DNA of 64,000 bases from assembly GCA_963748075.1 (NCBI GenBank), contig CAVVHQ010000029.1:145922-209921 (forward strand). The letters run 5' to 3'. This DNA comes from VRUE01 sp963748075. GTDB taxonomy: Bacteria; Actinomycetota; Thermoleophilia; Solirubrobacterales; 70-9. Both the position numbers and the translations under genes were made by a program. Of the stretch, positions 25,874 to 34,617 are shown piece after piece. How positions within the stretch are numbered: position 1 is the first letter of the stretch; the number at the start of each line of letters is the position of its first letter. Below the pieces are notes generated by a model. It saw only the letters and a program-made list of their open reading frames with translations, searched no databases and was not told the origin of the DNA.

Positions 25874-26647
25874 CTACGGGACTGCCGGCAGCTCGCGCTC
25901 CTTCTCGGCCACGATCGCCACGTAGTAGAGCGGCTCGCCGCTCAGGGAAAGGCGGTGCCGGTAGCGGCGCTCGGCCTTCACCTCGAGCGCGCCGCCGCCG
26001 ATCGCCTCGTCGATCATGCGCGAGAAGCCCGAGGAGTCCTCGCCGGAGAGCATCTCCTCCTTGATCGAGAAGCCGATCGAGCCGCCGTCCTCGACCAGGC
26101 TGTAGGCCTCGGCGAAGGCCGCGGGCGGGATGTCGCCGAAGCCAAGCGCGGCGACCGAGGTGAGGCAGTTGAGCCGGCGCGAGCGCAGATCCTCGCGCTG
26201 CGGCTGGGGAAGCTCGGTCAGGTCGAGGACTAGGTAGTCGTCGTAGACGCCCGGCCGGTCGCGCTCGGCGGCCTGCGCGGCCTCCTCGAGGATGTCGACG
26301 CCGACGATCTGCTCGGCGCCCATCTCGGCGAGCTGCTCGCCGACCATGCCGTTGCCGGCGCCGAGGTCGAGCACCCGCAGCTCCGACGGGTCCCGGCCTT
26401 CGCTCTCGACCTGCTCCTCAAGCAACGCGCAGACGGTGCGTGGCGAGTCACATTTCAGCGTGTCGTAAAAGAGGCGCTCGTAGACACCCGGCATCGAGTA
26501 GGTCTGGGCGTAGTCGTGGAAGCGGACACGGCGGGTCTCGCCGTCCAGGCTCAGCTCGTACCACTCCTCGTCCTGCTCCAGGTCGCCCGTCGCCTCGGGC
26601 AGACGGATCTCCAGGTCGGCGACCGACTCCTCTCCCGCCAAGCTCAC
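25874..26647 (-). CDS. SAM-dependent class I methyltransferase
   Basis: 257 residues. The GTG at 26647 lies 8 nt after AAGGAG, which decides the start. Motif I is VLDLGAGNGMVGEQL, with acidic motif II region IVGVDILEEA and post-motif ALGFGDIPPAAF. The N-terminal ~75 residues (DEEWYELSLDGETRRVRFHD) form a segment typical of Williams-Beuren-like methyltransferases. Substrate unknown. It converges on the propeller gene with 15 nt between the stops and has no obvious operon partner. Confidence 0.8.
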   Translation of the reverse strand: MSLAGEESVADLEIRLPEATGDLEQDEEWYELSLDGETRRVRFHDYAQTYSMPGVYERLFYDTLKCDSPRTVCALLEEQVESEGRDPSELRVLDLGAGNGMVGEQLAEMGAEQIVGVDILEEAAQAAERDRPGVYDDYLVLDLTELPQPQREDLRSRRLNCLTSVAALGFGDIPPAAFAEAYSLVEDGGSIGFSIKEEMLSGEDSSGFSRMIDEAIGGGALEVKAERRYRHRLSLSGEPLYYVAIVAEKERELPAVP

Positions 26648-26872
26648 CTTGCAAGCTCCTTCCGGTTCACAACACGCGTTTTTCGGCCCGGAGGCGACCC
26701 GTGTCAGCGCCGCGGGGGCCCCTTTTCGACTTTCTGCCACGCAGGTCACCTACCTGGCGGCACCGCGACACTAACGAAATCGAGCGAACCGCCGTCCACT
26801 CGTCCCGCGAGCGGCCACCGTCCCCCTTCGCGAGGGCGTTGGCGAGTGAATGGAAAAGCGGTTCGGTTAGCA

Positions 26873-27481
26873 CTACGCTCCCGCAAGCGCCACGAGGGCG
26901 GCGAGGGCGCCCTGTGCCGCTGCGGCGAGGCGCTCGGCGCTCGGTGGGTCGTCGGGTTCGAGCTGCCAACGGACAAGGAGGCCGTCGAAGAGGGCGATGA
27001 TCAGCGTCGCCAGGGCCTCTGCGTCGACCTCGCCCACCCCGACCTCGGCGAAAGCATCGCGGACGGTCGCCGTGATCGCCCGGTGAAAGTCTTCGTAGCC
27101 GGCCTTCATCGTGGCGCGCAGGTCCTCGGACCGGGGTAGCTGCGCCCAGGCCTCCAGGGCGGCGGCGACGAGCGGGCGGTTCTCCTCGAGCGTGTCCGTC
27201 ACGCCGGCCAGGCCGCGCTCCAGGCGTTCCAGCGGCGTCGCCGGCCCGGGCTCGGCTGCAAGAGCGACGAGCGGCTTCAGCCAGCGCTGGAACGCCTCGG
27301 CGACCGCGACGTTGAGGAGCCGCTCCTTGGAGTCGAAGTGATAGCCGATCGAGGCGAGATTGGTGCCCGAGGCGGCGACCAGGTCGCGGGAGGTGGTGCG
27401 GGCGTAGCCCTTCTCCTGCAGGCAGGCGATCGCCGCCTCCAGCAGGCGCTCTCTGTGACCCTCGTCACGGTCGGCGGTCAT
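26873..27481 (-). CDS. TetR-family repressor beside MMPL locus
   Basis: 202 residues. N-terminal TetR HTH: RLLEAAIACLQEKGYARTTS, DLVAASGTNLASIGYHFDSK. The C-terminal ligand-binding region is helical (LALLVALAGA end). ATG at 27481. It is divergent from the small coiled-coil gene and MMPL exporter, and the intervening region holds two palindromes. It probably represses the exporter and itself. The ligand is unknown. Confidence 0.88.
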   Translation of the reverse strand: MTADRDEGHRERLLEAAIACLQEKGYARTTSRDLVAASGTNLASIGYHFDSKERLLNVAVAEAFQRWLKPLVALAAEPGPATPLERLERGLAGVTDTLEENRPLVAAALEAWAQLPRSEDLRATMKAGYEDFHRAITATVRDAFAEVGVGEVDAEALATLIIALFDGLLVRWQLEPDDPPSAERLAAAAQGALAALVALAGA

Positions 27482-27493
27482 CTCGGCGAGTTA

Positions 27494-27533
27494 CTATACA
27501 CCCGTATAGATCTAGACGGACGTATGTATACAT
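27494..27533. promoter_or_regulatory. Two palindromes between tetR and MMPL operon
   Basis: CTATAC-ACCC-GTATAG at 27494-27509 and the perfect palindrome ATGTATACAT at 27524-27533 lie in a short AT-rich segment between divergent starts at 27481 and 27554. Both share the GTATA core and are good TetR operator candidates. Confidence 0.6.
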
Positions 27534-27553
27534 TTCACAAGCTGGAGGCCATG

Positions 27554-28198
27554 ATGACCGTCAACTCCCCTCAGGCAAACGGGGGCCGAAGCGGACCGGC
27601 CCGCAGGGCACGTCCCTTGCACCTCGTCGCCGCCGCTCTCCTCTTCGCCTTTCTGGTCGGCGCAGCAGTGCCGATTTCGGCGATGCCGAGCGGCGCCGCC
27701 GAGGCCGGGCGGCTGCGCTCCGACCTCGACCGGATGGCGAAGCTGGCCAAGCGGGGGCTGCGACCGCCGGCGCTGCGGCTAGCGCAGCAGCTCCCCGGGG
27801 AGGCCGAACGGTTGAAGCGGCTGCGCGAACCGGCGAGCACGACCGTCGCGCAGACCCGCGTCACCCTCGACGAGCTACGGCAGATGAGCGCCCTCAGGTT
27901 CGACCCCCACTACCTGCCGGCGCTGGTCGCCGCCGGGCGCGCCTTCGTCGCGGCCAGCGGCCAGGACCCGCTGACCGGGACGGCGATCAACCCCGACTAC
28001 GCCGGGCTCGAATCCGAACTGGCAACGGGCGAAGCCCGCCTGGGCCGCGGCGCCGACGACGCCGTCAAGCTCTCGGCCCGCGTCAAGCGACTCACTCGGG
28101 CGCTTGCCCGCTCCAGGCGACGCGCCGGCCGCCTCGAGCAGCGGATCCACCGCCTACGCGCCGCTGCCCGCGGGCGGCCGGGGGACGGAGCGAGGTGA
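27554..28198 (+). CDS. Membrane-anchored coiled-coil protein upstream of MMPL
   Basis: 214 residues. The ATG at 27554 sits at better spacing from GGAGG (27544-27548) than the adjacent ATG at 27551. One hydrophobic segment (residues ~22-45, LHLVAAALLFAFLVGAAVP) is probably a signal anchor or signal peptide. The rest is charged and helical (RLRSDLDRMAKLAKRGLRP; C-terminal Arg-rich coiled coil). Seven nt separate it from the MMPL start, so it is probably an accessory subunit of the exporter. No known family recognised. Confidence 0.6.
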   Translation: MTVNSPQANGGRSGPARRARPLHLVAAALLFAFLVGAAVPISAMPSGAAEAGRLRSDLDRMAKLAKRGLRPPALRLAQQLPGEAERLKRLREPASTTVAQTRVTLDELRQMSALRFDPHYLPALVAAGRAFVAASGQDPLTGTAINPDYAGLESELATGEARLGRGADDAVKLSARVKRLTRALARSRRRAGRLEQRIHRLRAAARGRPGDGAR

Positions 28199-28205
28199 GG
28201 CGACC

Positions 28206-31200
28206 GTGACCGGCGCCGGCGCAAAGGCGACGCGTCCCTGGTTGACGCTTGGCGCCTGGGCGCTTCTCGTCGTCGCGCTTGCGCTGCTCGGCACCGGGAT
28301 AGCCCGGCACCTCACGCCGAGCACCCTGCTCGTGCCGGGGACGCCCTCGGCCCGCGCCCAGGCGATGTTGGAGCGCCAGTTCGGCAACTCGGTGACGGTC
28401 ACCGTGCTGCTGCGGGGACCGGCGGCGGCGATCGACCGCCAGGGCCCTCGGCTCGCGGCGGCGCTCCGCGGCGAGGGCCGGGTGCAGGTGATCTCGCCCT
28501 GGGACCCCGGCGGGGCGTCGCCCAGCCTGCGGCCGCGCCCGGGCGTGGCGCTCCTCGTCGCCGGCTTCAAGCGCCCCGACTCCGTCGCGCTGACCGAGGT
28601 GGTGCCCGAGGCGCAGCGGGTCGTCGAGGAGAACGTGCGACCGCCGCTTCGCGCCGACGTCGGCGGAACCGCCGCGATCGGCCTGGCCCTCCAGAAGAAC
28701 GCGCTCTCGGCCACCCACCACGCCGAGCTCTTGGTAGCGCCGATCCTGATCATCGTCCTGCTGCTCGTCTTCCGCAGCCCGGTGGCGGCGGCGATCCCCC
28801 TGCTGATGGGAGCCGCCACGGTGCTCGCGGGACGCGGCCTGCTGTTGCTCAGCACCCATGCGATGCCGATCAACTCGCTCGCAGTCTCGGTCGCCTCGAT
28901 GATGGGCCTGGCGCTGGGGGTCGACTACGCCCTGCTGATGGTCTCGCGCTTCCGCCAGGAGCGCGACGCCGGCGCAGGCGTAGACACCGCGATCGCGATC
29001 GCGGCTCGAGCCGCCGGGCGGACGATCGTCTTCGCCGGCGGCACCCTGGCGCTGGCGATGCTGACCGCGGCGCTGATCGCTCCCGGCGACCTGCTCGGCT
29101 CGGTCGCCGCCGGCGTCATGGTCTCCGCCCTGCTCAGCGTGCTGCTTGCGATCTCCCTGCTGCCGGCGCTGATCCGCGTCATCGCGCCGCAGCTCGAGCG
29201 CTGGCGCCTGCCCAGCCTGCGCCGCGGCGGCCGCCTGCTCGACCTCGCCGGGGCGCTGGTCGCCCGGCCGTGGATCGCGATCCCGCTGATCGTCGCCGCG
29301 ATGCTGGCGATCGCGGCGCCGGCCGGGGCGCTCAGCGTCGGCCCACCGGATGCGCGCCAGCTGCCGCCCTCCGATCCGACCCGGCAGGGGTTCGAGGCGC
29401 TGCGACGCGAGATCGGGCCCGGCTGGGCCGCGCCGATCGCGATCGTCGCGACGGCGCGGCACGGGGTGATCACGGAACCCGGCCGGCTGGCGGCGGTGTC
29501 GCGCTGGCAGGACCGCGTCGCCCGCGATCCCGCCGTCGAGGCGGTGATCGGGCCGGCCTCGCTGCAGGAAGCCGAAGACGCCCTCGCGAAGGCGCGGCGC
29601 GCTTACCGGAGGGCGCCGGCCCGGTTGGCGAGCGCCCAGCACGGCATCGCCTCGCTGCAATCGGGACTGCGCGACGCGAGCGACGGCGTGGCCCAGCTCC
29701 GCGCCGGGCTCGGGTCGGCCGCGGACGGAGCGGCGAGGATCGCGAACCGGACGCGCGACGCGCAGGACGGCGCGGCGCGCCTCGACTCCGGCCTCGGCCG
29801 GGCCGGAGCCGGCGCGCGCCGGCTCTCGGCAGGCCTCGACCGTGCCCTGCGCGGCGCCGACGACCTGGTCAGAGGCCAGCGTCGCCTCAGCCGTGGCGCC
29901 GAGCAGCTCGCGCGCGGTGTTCGCAGGCTCGACCGCACGCTGCGCGCTTCGCTGGGACAGGTGAGCGCGATCGCCACGCGCCTGCGCACCTGGGCCGCCT
30001 GGATCCGCTCGCTACGGGTGCCCACGGAGATGGCGGCGGAGCGGCTGGAACGCGCCGTGCGTGAGCTGGAAGCGATGACCGAGGGCAGAAACGATCCGCG
30101 CTACGCCGAGCTGCTCGCCGCCGTCCGCGAAGCCTCGGCGCTGGTCGGCGTCCCGGTCGCCGGTGCCCCGCAAGGGGGCGAAGCGGCGCTGCCGGCCGGG
30201 GCCTCGACGTCGCTGGCGGGGGCGATCGTCGACATCGAGGAGCAGCTCGCCAGGTCGGTTGACTCGCTGGCCTCGACGCCGGAGCAGCTCGAGCTGCTCG
30301 CCGCGGCGGTCGGCCGGCTGCGAGCGGGCGCCGACAGCGTCGCCGCCGGCGCGCGGGATTCGGAGCGAGGGGGCCGCGAACTGCGCGGCGCGCTACGCCG
30401 CCTGGCCCGCGGCGGGCGCCGGCTCGATCGCGGCCTCGAGAACGCCCGCGGCAGCGGCGCCCGGCTCGCCGACGGGCTCGGCGCGATCGCCTCCGGCGCC
30501 GACCGCCTCTCCGGCGAGCTGCACAGCGGCCAGGAGCGAACCGCGGGACTGTCAGCCGGGCTCGCCCGCGCCCAGGGCCCGCTGGGCCGCTATGCGGTCG
30601 TGCTGCGCGGCTACCGCAGCGACCTCGGCGCGCTGCGCGCCAGCTCGCCGGGAGCGATCGACTCCGGCTACCTGCTGTTGACCGCGCTCGACGGGACCGT
30701 GCCCGAGCTGCGCGAACAGGTGGCGCAGGTCGTCAACCTGAATCACGGCGGCGAGGCGGTTCGGATGCTGGTCGTGCCGGCGGCGGGCCCCAACGCGGCC
30801 CGCACGCGGCGCCTCGGCCACCGCCTGCAGGCGGAGCTGCCGGCGCTTGCCCGCGCCAGCGGCGCCAGGGTGGAGATCGGCGAGGGCGCCCAAACCCTCG
30901 CCGACTACACCGACGCCACCATGGCCCGGCTTCCGCTGCTCGTCTTCGCGCTCAGTTTGGTCTCGACCCTGATGCTGATCGTGGTGCTGCGCTCGCTGCT
31001 GCTGCCGGTCGTCGCCGTCGCGCTCAACCTGTTGACGATCGGCGCGGCGTTCGGCGCGCTACAGCTCTTCCTCGGCATCGACCTGCTGATCGGCCCCCAC
31101 TACATCGACGCGATCTCGGCTGCCGGAGTGCTGACGATCATGTTCGTGCTCTCGGTCGATTACGAGGTCTTCCTGCTCACCCGGATGCGGGAAGCCTGGC

Positions 31201-31682
31201 TGGCGTGGGGGGACCACCTCTACGCGATCGAGCACGGCCTGCGCAGCACCGCGGGCGTGATCACCGGTGCGGCGGCGATCATGAGCTCGGTCTTCCTCGC
31301 CTTCGCTACGGCCGAGATCGCCTCCCTGCAGCAGTTCGGCGCCGGGCTCACCGTCGCAATCGCGCTCGACGCGACCCTGATCCGGCTGGTGCTGCTGCCG
31401 GCGGTCATGCGCGCCCTGGGGCCGCGCACGTGGTGGCTCCCTGGGTGGCTTGACCGCGTCCTGCCCAGCTTCGACCACGGCGCGCCGGCGACCGCCGGCG
31501 CCGGCGCCGCAGCGGGTGGCGAAGCAACCGGTCGCGCCGGCGGGCCCCCCGGACCGTCCCCCGCGGTCGGCGAGCCGAGACGTACGCGGAGGCCGCTCAG
31601 GCGGGCGAGAGGCCGAGGAAGTCGGCGGCCTCCAGCACCACCTGGTCGTCAATCGTCAGTCGCACCGTCTCGCCGGGCTTGA
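28206..31682 (+). CDS. MMPL-family RND transporter
   Basis: 1158 residues. The GTG at 28206 follows GAGGTGAGG. First TM near residue 20, then a porter domain, a TM bundle with ALGVDYALLMVSRFRQE (proton-relay Asp-Tyr), a very long periplasmic-type helical insertion (~residues 450-850) made of repeated short G/A-x-L-x-x-G helices as in MmpL/YhgE proteins, and the second bundle with LSVDYEVFLLTRMREAW. A Pro/Arg-rich tail ends the protein and overlaps an opposite-strand HTH gene. Likely exports lipids or hydrophobic compounds; regulated by the divergent TetR. Confidence 0.9.
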   Translation: MTGAGAKATRPWLTLGAWALLVVALALLGTGIARHLTPSTLLVPGTPSARAQAMLERQFGNSVTVTVLLRGPAAAIDRQGPRLAAALRGEGRVQVISPWDPGGASPSLRPRPGVALLVAGFKRPDSVALTEVVPEAQRVVEENVRPPLRADVGGTAAIGLALQKNALSATHHAELLVAPILIIVLLLVFRSPVAAAIPLLMGAATVLAGRGLLLLSTHAMPINSLAVSVASMMGLALGVDYALLMVSRFRQERDAGAGVDTAIAIAARAAGRTIVFAGGTLALAMLTAALIAPGDLLGSVAAGVMVSALLSVLLAISLLPALIRVIAPQLERWRLPSLRRGGRLLDLAGALVARPWIAIPLIVAAMLAIAAPAGALSVGPPDARQLPPSDPTRQGFEALRREIGPGWAAPIAIVATARHGVITEPGRLAAVSRWQDRVARDPAVEAVIGPASLQEAEDALAKARRAYRRAPARLASAQHGIASLQSGLRDASDGVAQLRAGLGSAADGAARIANRTRDAQDGAARLDSGLGRAGAGARRLSAGLDRALRGADDLVRGQRRLSRGAEQLARGVRRLDRTLRASLGQVSAIATRLRTWAAWIRSLRVPTEMAAERLERAVRELEAMTEGRNDPRYAELLAAVREASALVGVPVAGAPQGGEAALPAGASTSLAGAIVDIEEQLARSVDSLASTPEQLELLAAAVGRLRAGADSVAAGARDSERGGRELRGALRRLARGGRRLDRGLENARGSGARLADGLGAIASGADRLSGELHSGQERTAGLSAGLARAQGPLGRYAVVLRGYRSDLGALRASSPGAIDSGYLLLTALDGTVPELREQVAQVVNLNHGGEAVRMLVVPAAGPNAARTRRLGHRLQAELPALARASGARVEIGEGAQTLADYTDATMARLPLLVFALSLVSTLMLIVVLRSLLLPVVAVALNLLTIGAAFGALQLFLGIDLLIGPHYIDAISAAGVLTIMFVLSVDYEVFLLTRMREAWLAWGDHLYAIEHGLRSTAGVITGAAAIMSSVFLAFATAEIASLQQFGAGLTVAIALDATLIRLVLLPAVMRALGPRTWWLPGWLDRVLPSFDHGAPATAGAGAAAGGEATGRAGGPPGPSPAVGEPRRTRRPLRRARGRGSRRPPAPPGRQSSVAPSRRA

Positions 31683-31836
31683 GCCTCGCGGCGGCGCGGT
31701 CGAGGTCGATCCCGCCCCCTCGACGCCACCTGGTGATCTGCGCAGGGCTGACCCCCAGCAGCTCGGCCAGGCGATAATCGGGGCGACCCTCGGTGTTCGG
31801 GCTCGACGAGAAGATCGCCTCCCTTGCCTCGGCCAA
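31597..31836 (-). CDS. Small HTH protein overlapping both neighbours
   Basis: 79 residues from a TTG at 31836; no ATG or GTG is available. The HTH reads DYRLAELLGVSPAQITRWRR, followed by LDRAAARLKPGETVRLTID, similar to short Xre-like antitoxin or phage-type regulators. It lies antisense over the last 86 nt of the MMPL gene and the first 44 nt of the Ni/Co transporter gene. The protein-like sequence argues for coding despite the overlaps. Function unknown; regulation of the transporter gene is possible. Confidence 0.55.
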   Translation of the reverse strand: MAEAREAIFSSSPNTEGRPDYRLAELLGVSPAQITRWRRGGGIDLDRAAARLKPGETVRLTIDDQVVLEAADFLGLSPA

Positions 31837-32431
31837 GCCGCTGGTTGCGCTGGCGATCGCCTTGCTGCTCGGCCTGCGCCATCCGCTCGACCCCGATCAC
31901 CTGGCGGCCGTGGGAGCGATGGCCCGCCACTCCAGGGGCCGCTCGGCGCTGATCGGGCTCGCCTGGGGCGCCGGCCACGCCAGCACGGTCCTCGCGCTCG
32001 GAATCCCGGTCCTGCTCTGGACCGCTGCGCTCCCCGAGGGAGCCCAGCGGGCCGTCGAGGCGCTGATCGGCGTGGTCGTCTTCGCCTTGGGCCTGCGTCT
32101 GCTGATCCGCCACGGCCGCGGCGAGGCGCACCCCCATCCCCACCGGCCTCCGCGGAGCCTGCGCGAGGCCTATGCGGTGGGCGTCGTCCACGGCGCCGGC
32201 GGCAGCGCCGGGGTCGGCCTGCTGATCATCGCGGCGATCCCGGACCAGGGCGTCGCCCTGGCGGGGCTGGCGGTGTTCGCGGCAAGCACCGCCCTGGCGA
32301 TGAGCGCCGTCGCCGCGGGCCTGGGCCGGGCTCTCAGCGCCCTCCCCGCCCGTCCCGTCGGAGCGTTCACCTGCGTCTTCGGCCTCTGGTACCTGGCCGC
32401 CGCCGCGGCCGGCGCGCCCTATCCCTTCTGA
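31793..32431 (+). CDS. NicO/HupE-type nickel-cobalt or metal permease
   Basis: 212 residues, about six TM helices. The first helix carries RHPLDPDHLAAV, the H-x4-D-H metal motif of NiCoT/UreH-type permeases. His-rich loop HGRGEAHPHPHRPP, then VHGAGGSAGVGLL. The GTG at 31793 is needed to include the first helix. No urease, hydrogenase or cobalamin gene is visible nearby, so the metal is unassigned. Confidence 0.78.
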   Translation: MFGLDEKIASLASAKPLVALAIALLLGLRHPLDPDHLAAVGAMARHSRGRSALIGLAWGAGHASTVLALGIPVLLWTAALPEGAQRAVEALIGVVVFALGLRLLIRHGRGEAHPHPHRPPRSLREAYAVGVVHGAGGSAGVGLLIIAAIPDQGVALAGLAVFAASTALAMSAVAAGLGRALSALPARPVGAFTCVFGLWYLAAAAAGAPYPF

Positions 32432-32529
32432 GTCAGGTCAGCCCTTCGCTCGGGCCATTGCCCGTAGGCCATGCGCCCCCGCCGATCGGGGCGACGACCT
32501 AAACTGAGGCCTCAGAGAGGGAGCCCCCG

Positions 32530-34017
32530 ATGAGCGAGCAACTGAACGCGCTCGATGCCACTTTCCTCGAGCTCGAGGAGGCGGATCAGAGCGCCCACAT
32601 GCACATCGGCGTCGTGATGGTCTTCGAGCCGAGGCCGAATGGCCGGGGGGCGCCGTCGGTCGTCGAGCTGACCAAACGGCTGGGACGGGGCATCGAGGAG
32701 CTGCCGCGCTTCCGGCAGCGGCTCTCTACCCCCGCCACCGGGGGCCTCTCCTGGCCCGACTGGGACGAGGACGAGCGGTTCCACTTCGACAACCACGTGC
32801 GGGCCGCCCGGCTGCCGAAGCCGGGCGGCGAGGCGGAGCTGCTCGAGTGGGCCGGCGAGTTCTTCTCCGAGCGCCTCGACCGCACCAGGCCGCTCTGGGA
32901 GATGGTGGTCGTCGACGGGCTCTCCGACGGGCGCTGGGCGCTGGCCAGCAAGACCCATCACAGCATGGTCGACGGGGTCGGCTCCGTGGACATCGGCCAT
33001 TTCATAGTCGACACCGAGCCGGATCCCGAGACACCCTCGCGGCCGGTCCCCCTGCCCTCCCCCCCAGCCGCCCCCGAGATGCCGCAGCCGGCCTCGTTGC
33101 TGGGAACGGTGGGGGGAGCGGCGAGCGGGCTGATCCGGCTTCCGTGGCGAGCCGCCGAGGTCTCGGTCGAGGTCGCGAAGACGGCCGCCGGGCTGATCGG
33201 CGGCACGCTCGCCGCGGCCCGTCATCCCGAGCGCGGCAGGGAGGCGCTGAGACGCTCGCGGGCGCTCGCCGACGTGATCGTCCAGGACGAGTTGATCGCG
33301 GCCCCCCGCAGCAGCCTCAACGTCCCGATCGGGGCGAAGCGGCGCCTCGCCGTGATGCGGGTTCCGCTCGACGACCTGAAGGAGGTCAAGCGATCGCTGG
33401 GCGGCACGGTTAACGACGTGATCCTCGCCGTTGCCACGGGAGGCATGCGGCGCCTGCTGGTCGAGCGCGGCGATCCCCTCCCCGAACGGGGGCTGCGCGC
33501 GATGGTGCCGGTGAACATCCGGGCCACCGGGGAGGAGCTGGCGATGGGCAACCGGATCACCTCCCTGTACGTCGACCTGCCGGTCGGCGTCGAGGACCCG
33601 CTGAGGCGCTACGCGCGCCAGGTGAAGGAGGACGAGAGCCTCAAGTCGGGCACCCAGGCGCTCGGGACCACCACCCTGATCGACATCACCGAACACGCCC
33701 CGCCGGTCATCCACAGCTTCCTCGCCCGGGCCCTGTTCGCGACCCGGCTGTTCAACGTCACCGTGACCAACGTGCCCGGTCCCCAGATCCCCCTCTACGG
33801 GTTCGGATCACGGATGACCGAGGCGTGGCCGCTCGTTCCCATAGCCGCCGACCACGCCGTCGGGCTCGCCGCCACGAGCTACGACGGGAACGTTTTCTTC
33901 ATGCTCAACGTCGACCGCGATTCGGTGCCGGACCTCGACTCGCTGACCGACGGCATGGAGAAGACGCTCGAGGAGCTGCTCGAAGCCGCCCGAGCCCCGG
34001 GCGAGAGCGCCGACTGA
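32530..34017 (+). CDS. WS/DGAT-type wax ester synthase/diacylglycerol acyltransferase
   Basis: 495 residues. The ATG at 32530 follows GAGAGGGAG. The N-terminus LNALDATFLELEEADQSAHM and the catalytic HHxxxDG (HHSMVDG, His143/His144/Asp148) identify the WS/DGAT family. C-terminal VTVTNVPGPQIPLYGFG (the N-V-P-G-P motif) is also present. Makes storage lipids from acyl-CoA. Stands alone between the metal permease and an opposite-strand F420 oxidoreductase, 7 nt from its stop. Confidence 0.92.
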   Translation: MSEQLNALDATFLELEEADQSAHMHIGVVMVFEPRPNGRGAPSVVELTKRLGRGIEELPRFRQRLSTPATGGLSWPDWDEDERFHFDNHVRAARLPKPGGEAELLEWAGEFFSERLDRTRPLWEMVVVDGLSDGRWALASKTHHSMVDGVGSVDIGHFIVDTEPDPETPSRPVPLPSPPAAPEMPQPASLLGTVGGAASGLIRLPWRAAEVSVEVAKTAAGLIGGTLAAARHPERGREALRRSRALADVIVQDELIAAPRSSLNVPIGAKRRLAVMRVPLDDLKEVKRSLGGTVNDVILAVATGGMRRLLVERGDPLPERGLRAMVPVNIRATGEELAMGNRITSLYVDLPVGVEDPLRRYARQVKEDESLKSGTQALGTTTLIDITEHAPPVIHSFLARALFATRLFNVTVTNVPGPQIPLYGFGSRMTEAWPLVPIAADHAVGLAATSYDGNVFFMLNVDRDSVPDLDSLTDGMEKTLEELLEAARAPGESAD

Positions 34018-34024
34018 GCTGCGC

Positions 34025-34561
34025 TCAAGCCTCCGTGGCCTCGATCGGCGTGAGGCGGACCACCTGGATCGTCCGCGCGGCGCGCTCCTCGTAGCTGGCG
34101 TAGGCCCTGGTGACCTGCTTGGCCAGCGCCCAGAGACGCTCGCGGTCCTCGCCGCTGGCGATGCGGGCGCGGTAGCGGCCGCGGCGGCCGCCGGCGCGCA
34201 GCTCGACCTCCGGGTTCGCCTTGAGGTTGTAGTACCAGGCCGGATGCCGCTCGCGGCCGTAGTTGGAGGCCATCACGATCGCGTCGTCGCCGTCGGTGAA
34301 GTAGACGAGCGGCGTCTCCCGTTTCTGTCCCGTGCGGGCGCCGGTGTGAGTGAGGAAGAGCACCCGCACAGGCAGCGAGGTGAAGCGTCCGCCGCTGACC
34401 CGGAAGAGCGCCCGGTCGAGCGTCGGCGCCACGTTGATCACCCACCACCTCCCCGCGTCGGTCAGCACGACCGGCTCGAGCAGCCTGCGGATGCGGCTCG
34501 TCTTGGTCGGGTCGACCGGTGGAATCGTCGCTTCTGCGTCATCCCAATGTCCTCGAGGCAT
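34025..34561 (-). CDS. F420-dependent (Ddn-like) nitroreductase family protein
   Basis: 178 residues of the deazaflavin-dependent oxidoreductase/Ddn family: RVLFLTHTGARTGQKRETPL, VMASNYGRERHPAWYYNLKA, NPEVELRAGGRRGRYRAR. The pattern TGxxTGxxRxTPL and WYxNLxANP are family hallmarks for F420 binding. ATG at 34561. Substrate unknown. Divergent from the DUF2254 gene with 56 nt between starts. Confidence 0.85.
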   Translation of the reverse strand: MPRGHWDDAEATIPPVDPTKTSRIRRLLEPVVLTDAGRWWVINVAPTLDRALFRVSGGRFTSLPVRVLFLTHTGARTGQKRETPLVYFTDGDDAIVMASNYGRERHPAWYYNLKANPEVELRAGGRRGRYRARIASGEDRERLWALAKQVTRAYASYEERAARTIQVVRLTPIEATEA

Positions 34562-34617
34562 CGATCAGCTTATGCGAACCTGGTCGAAGACCGGCACGGG
34601 GTACTAGGGTCACGTCA

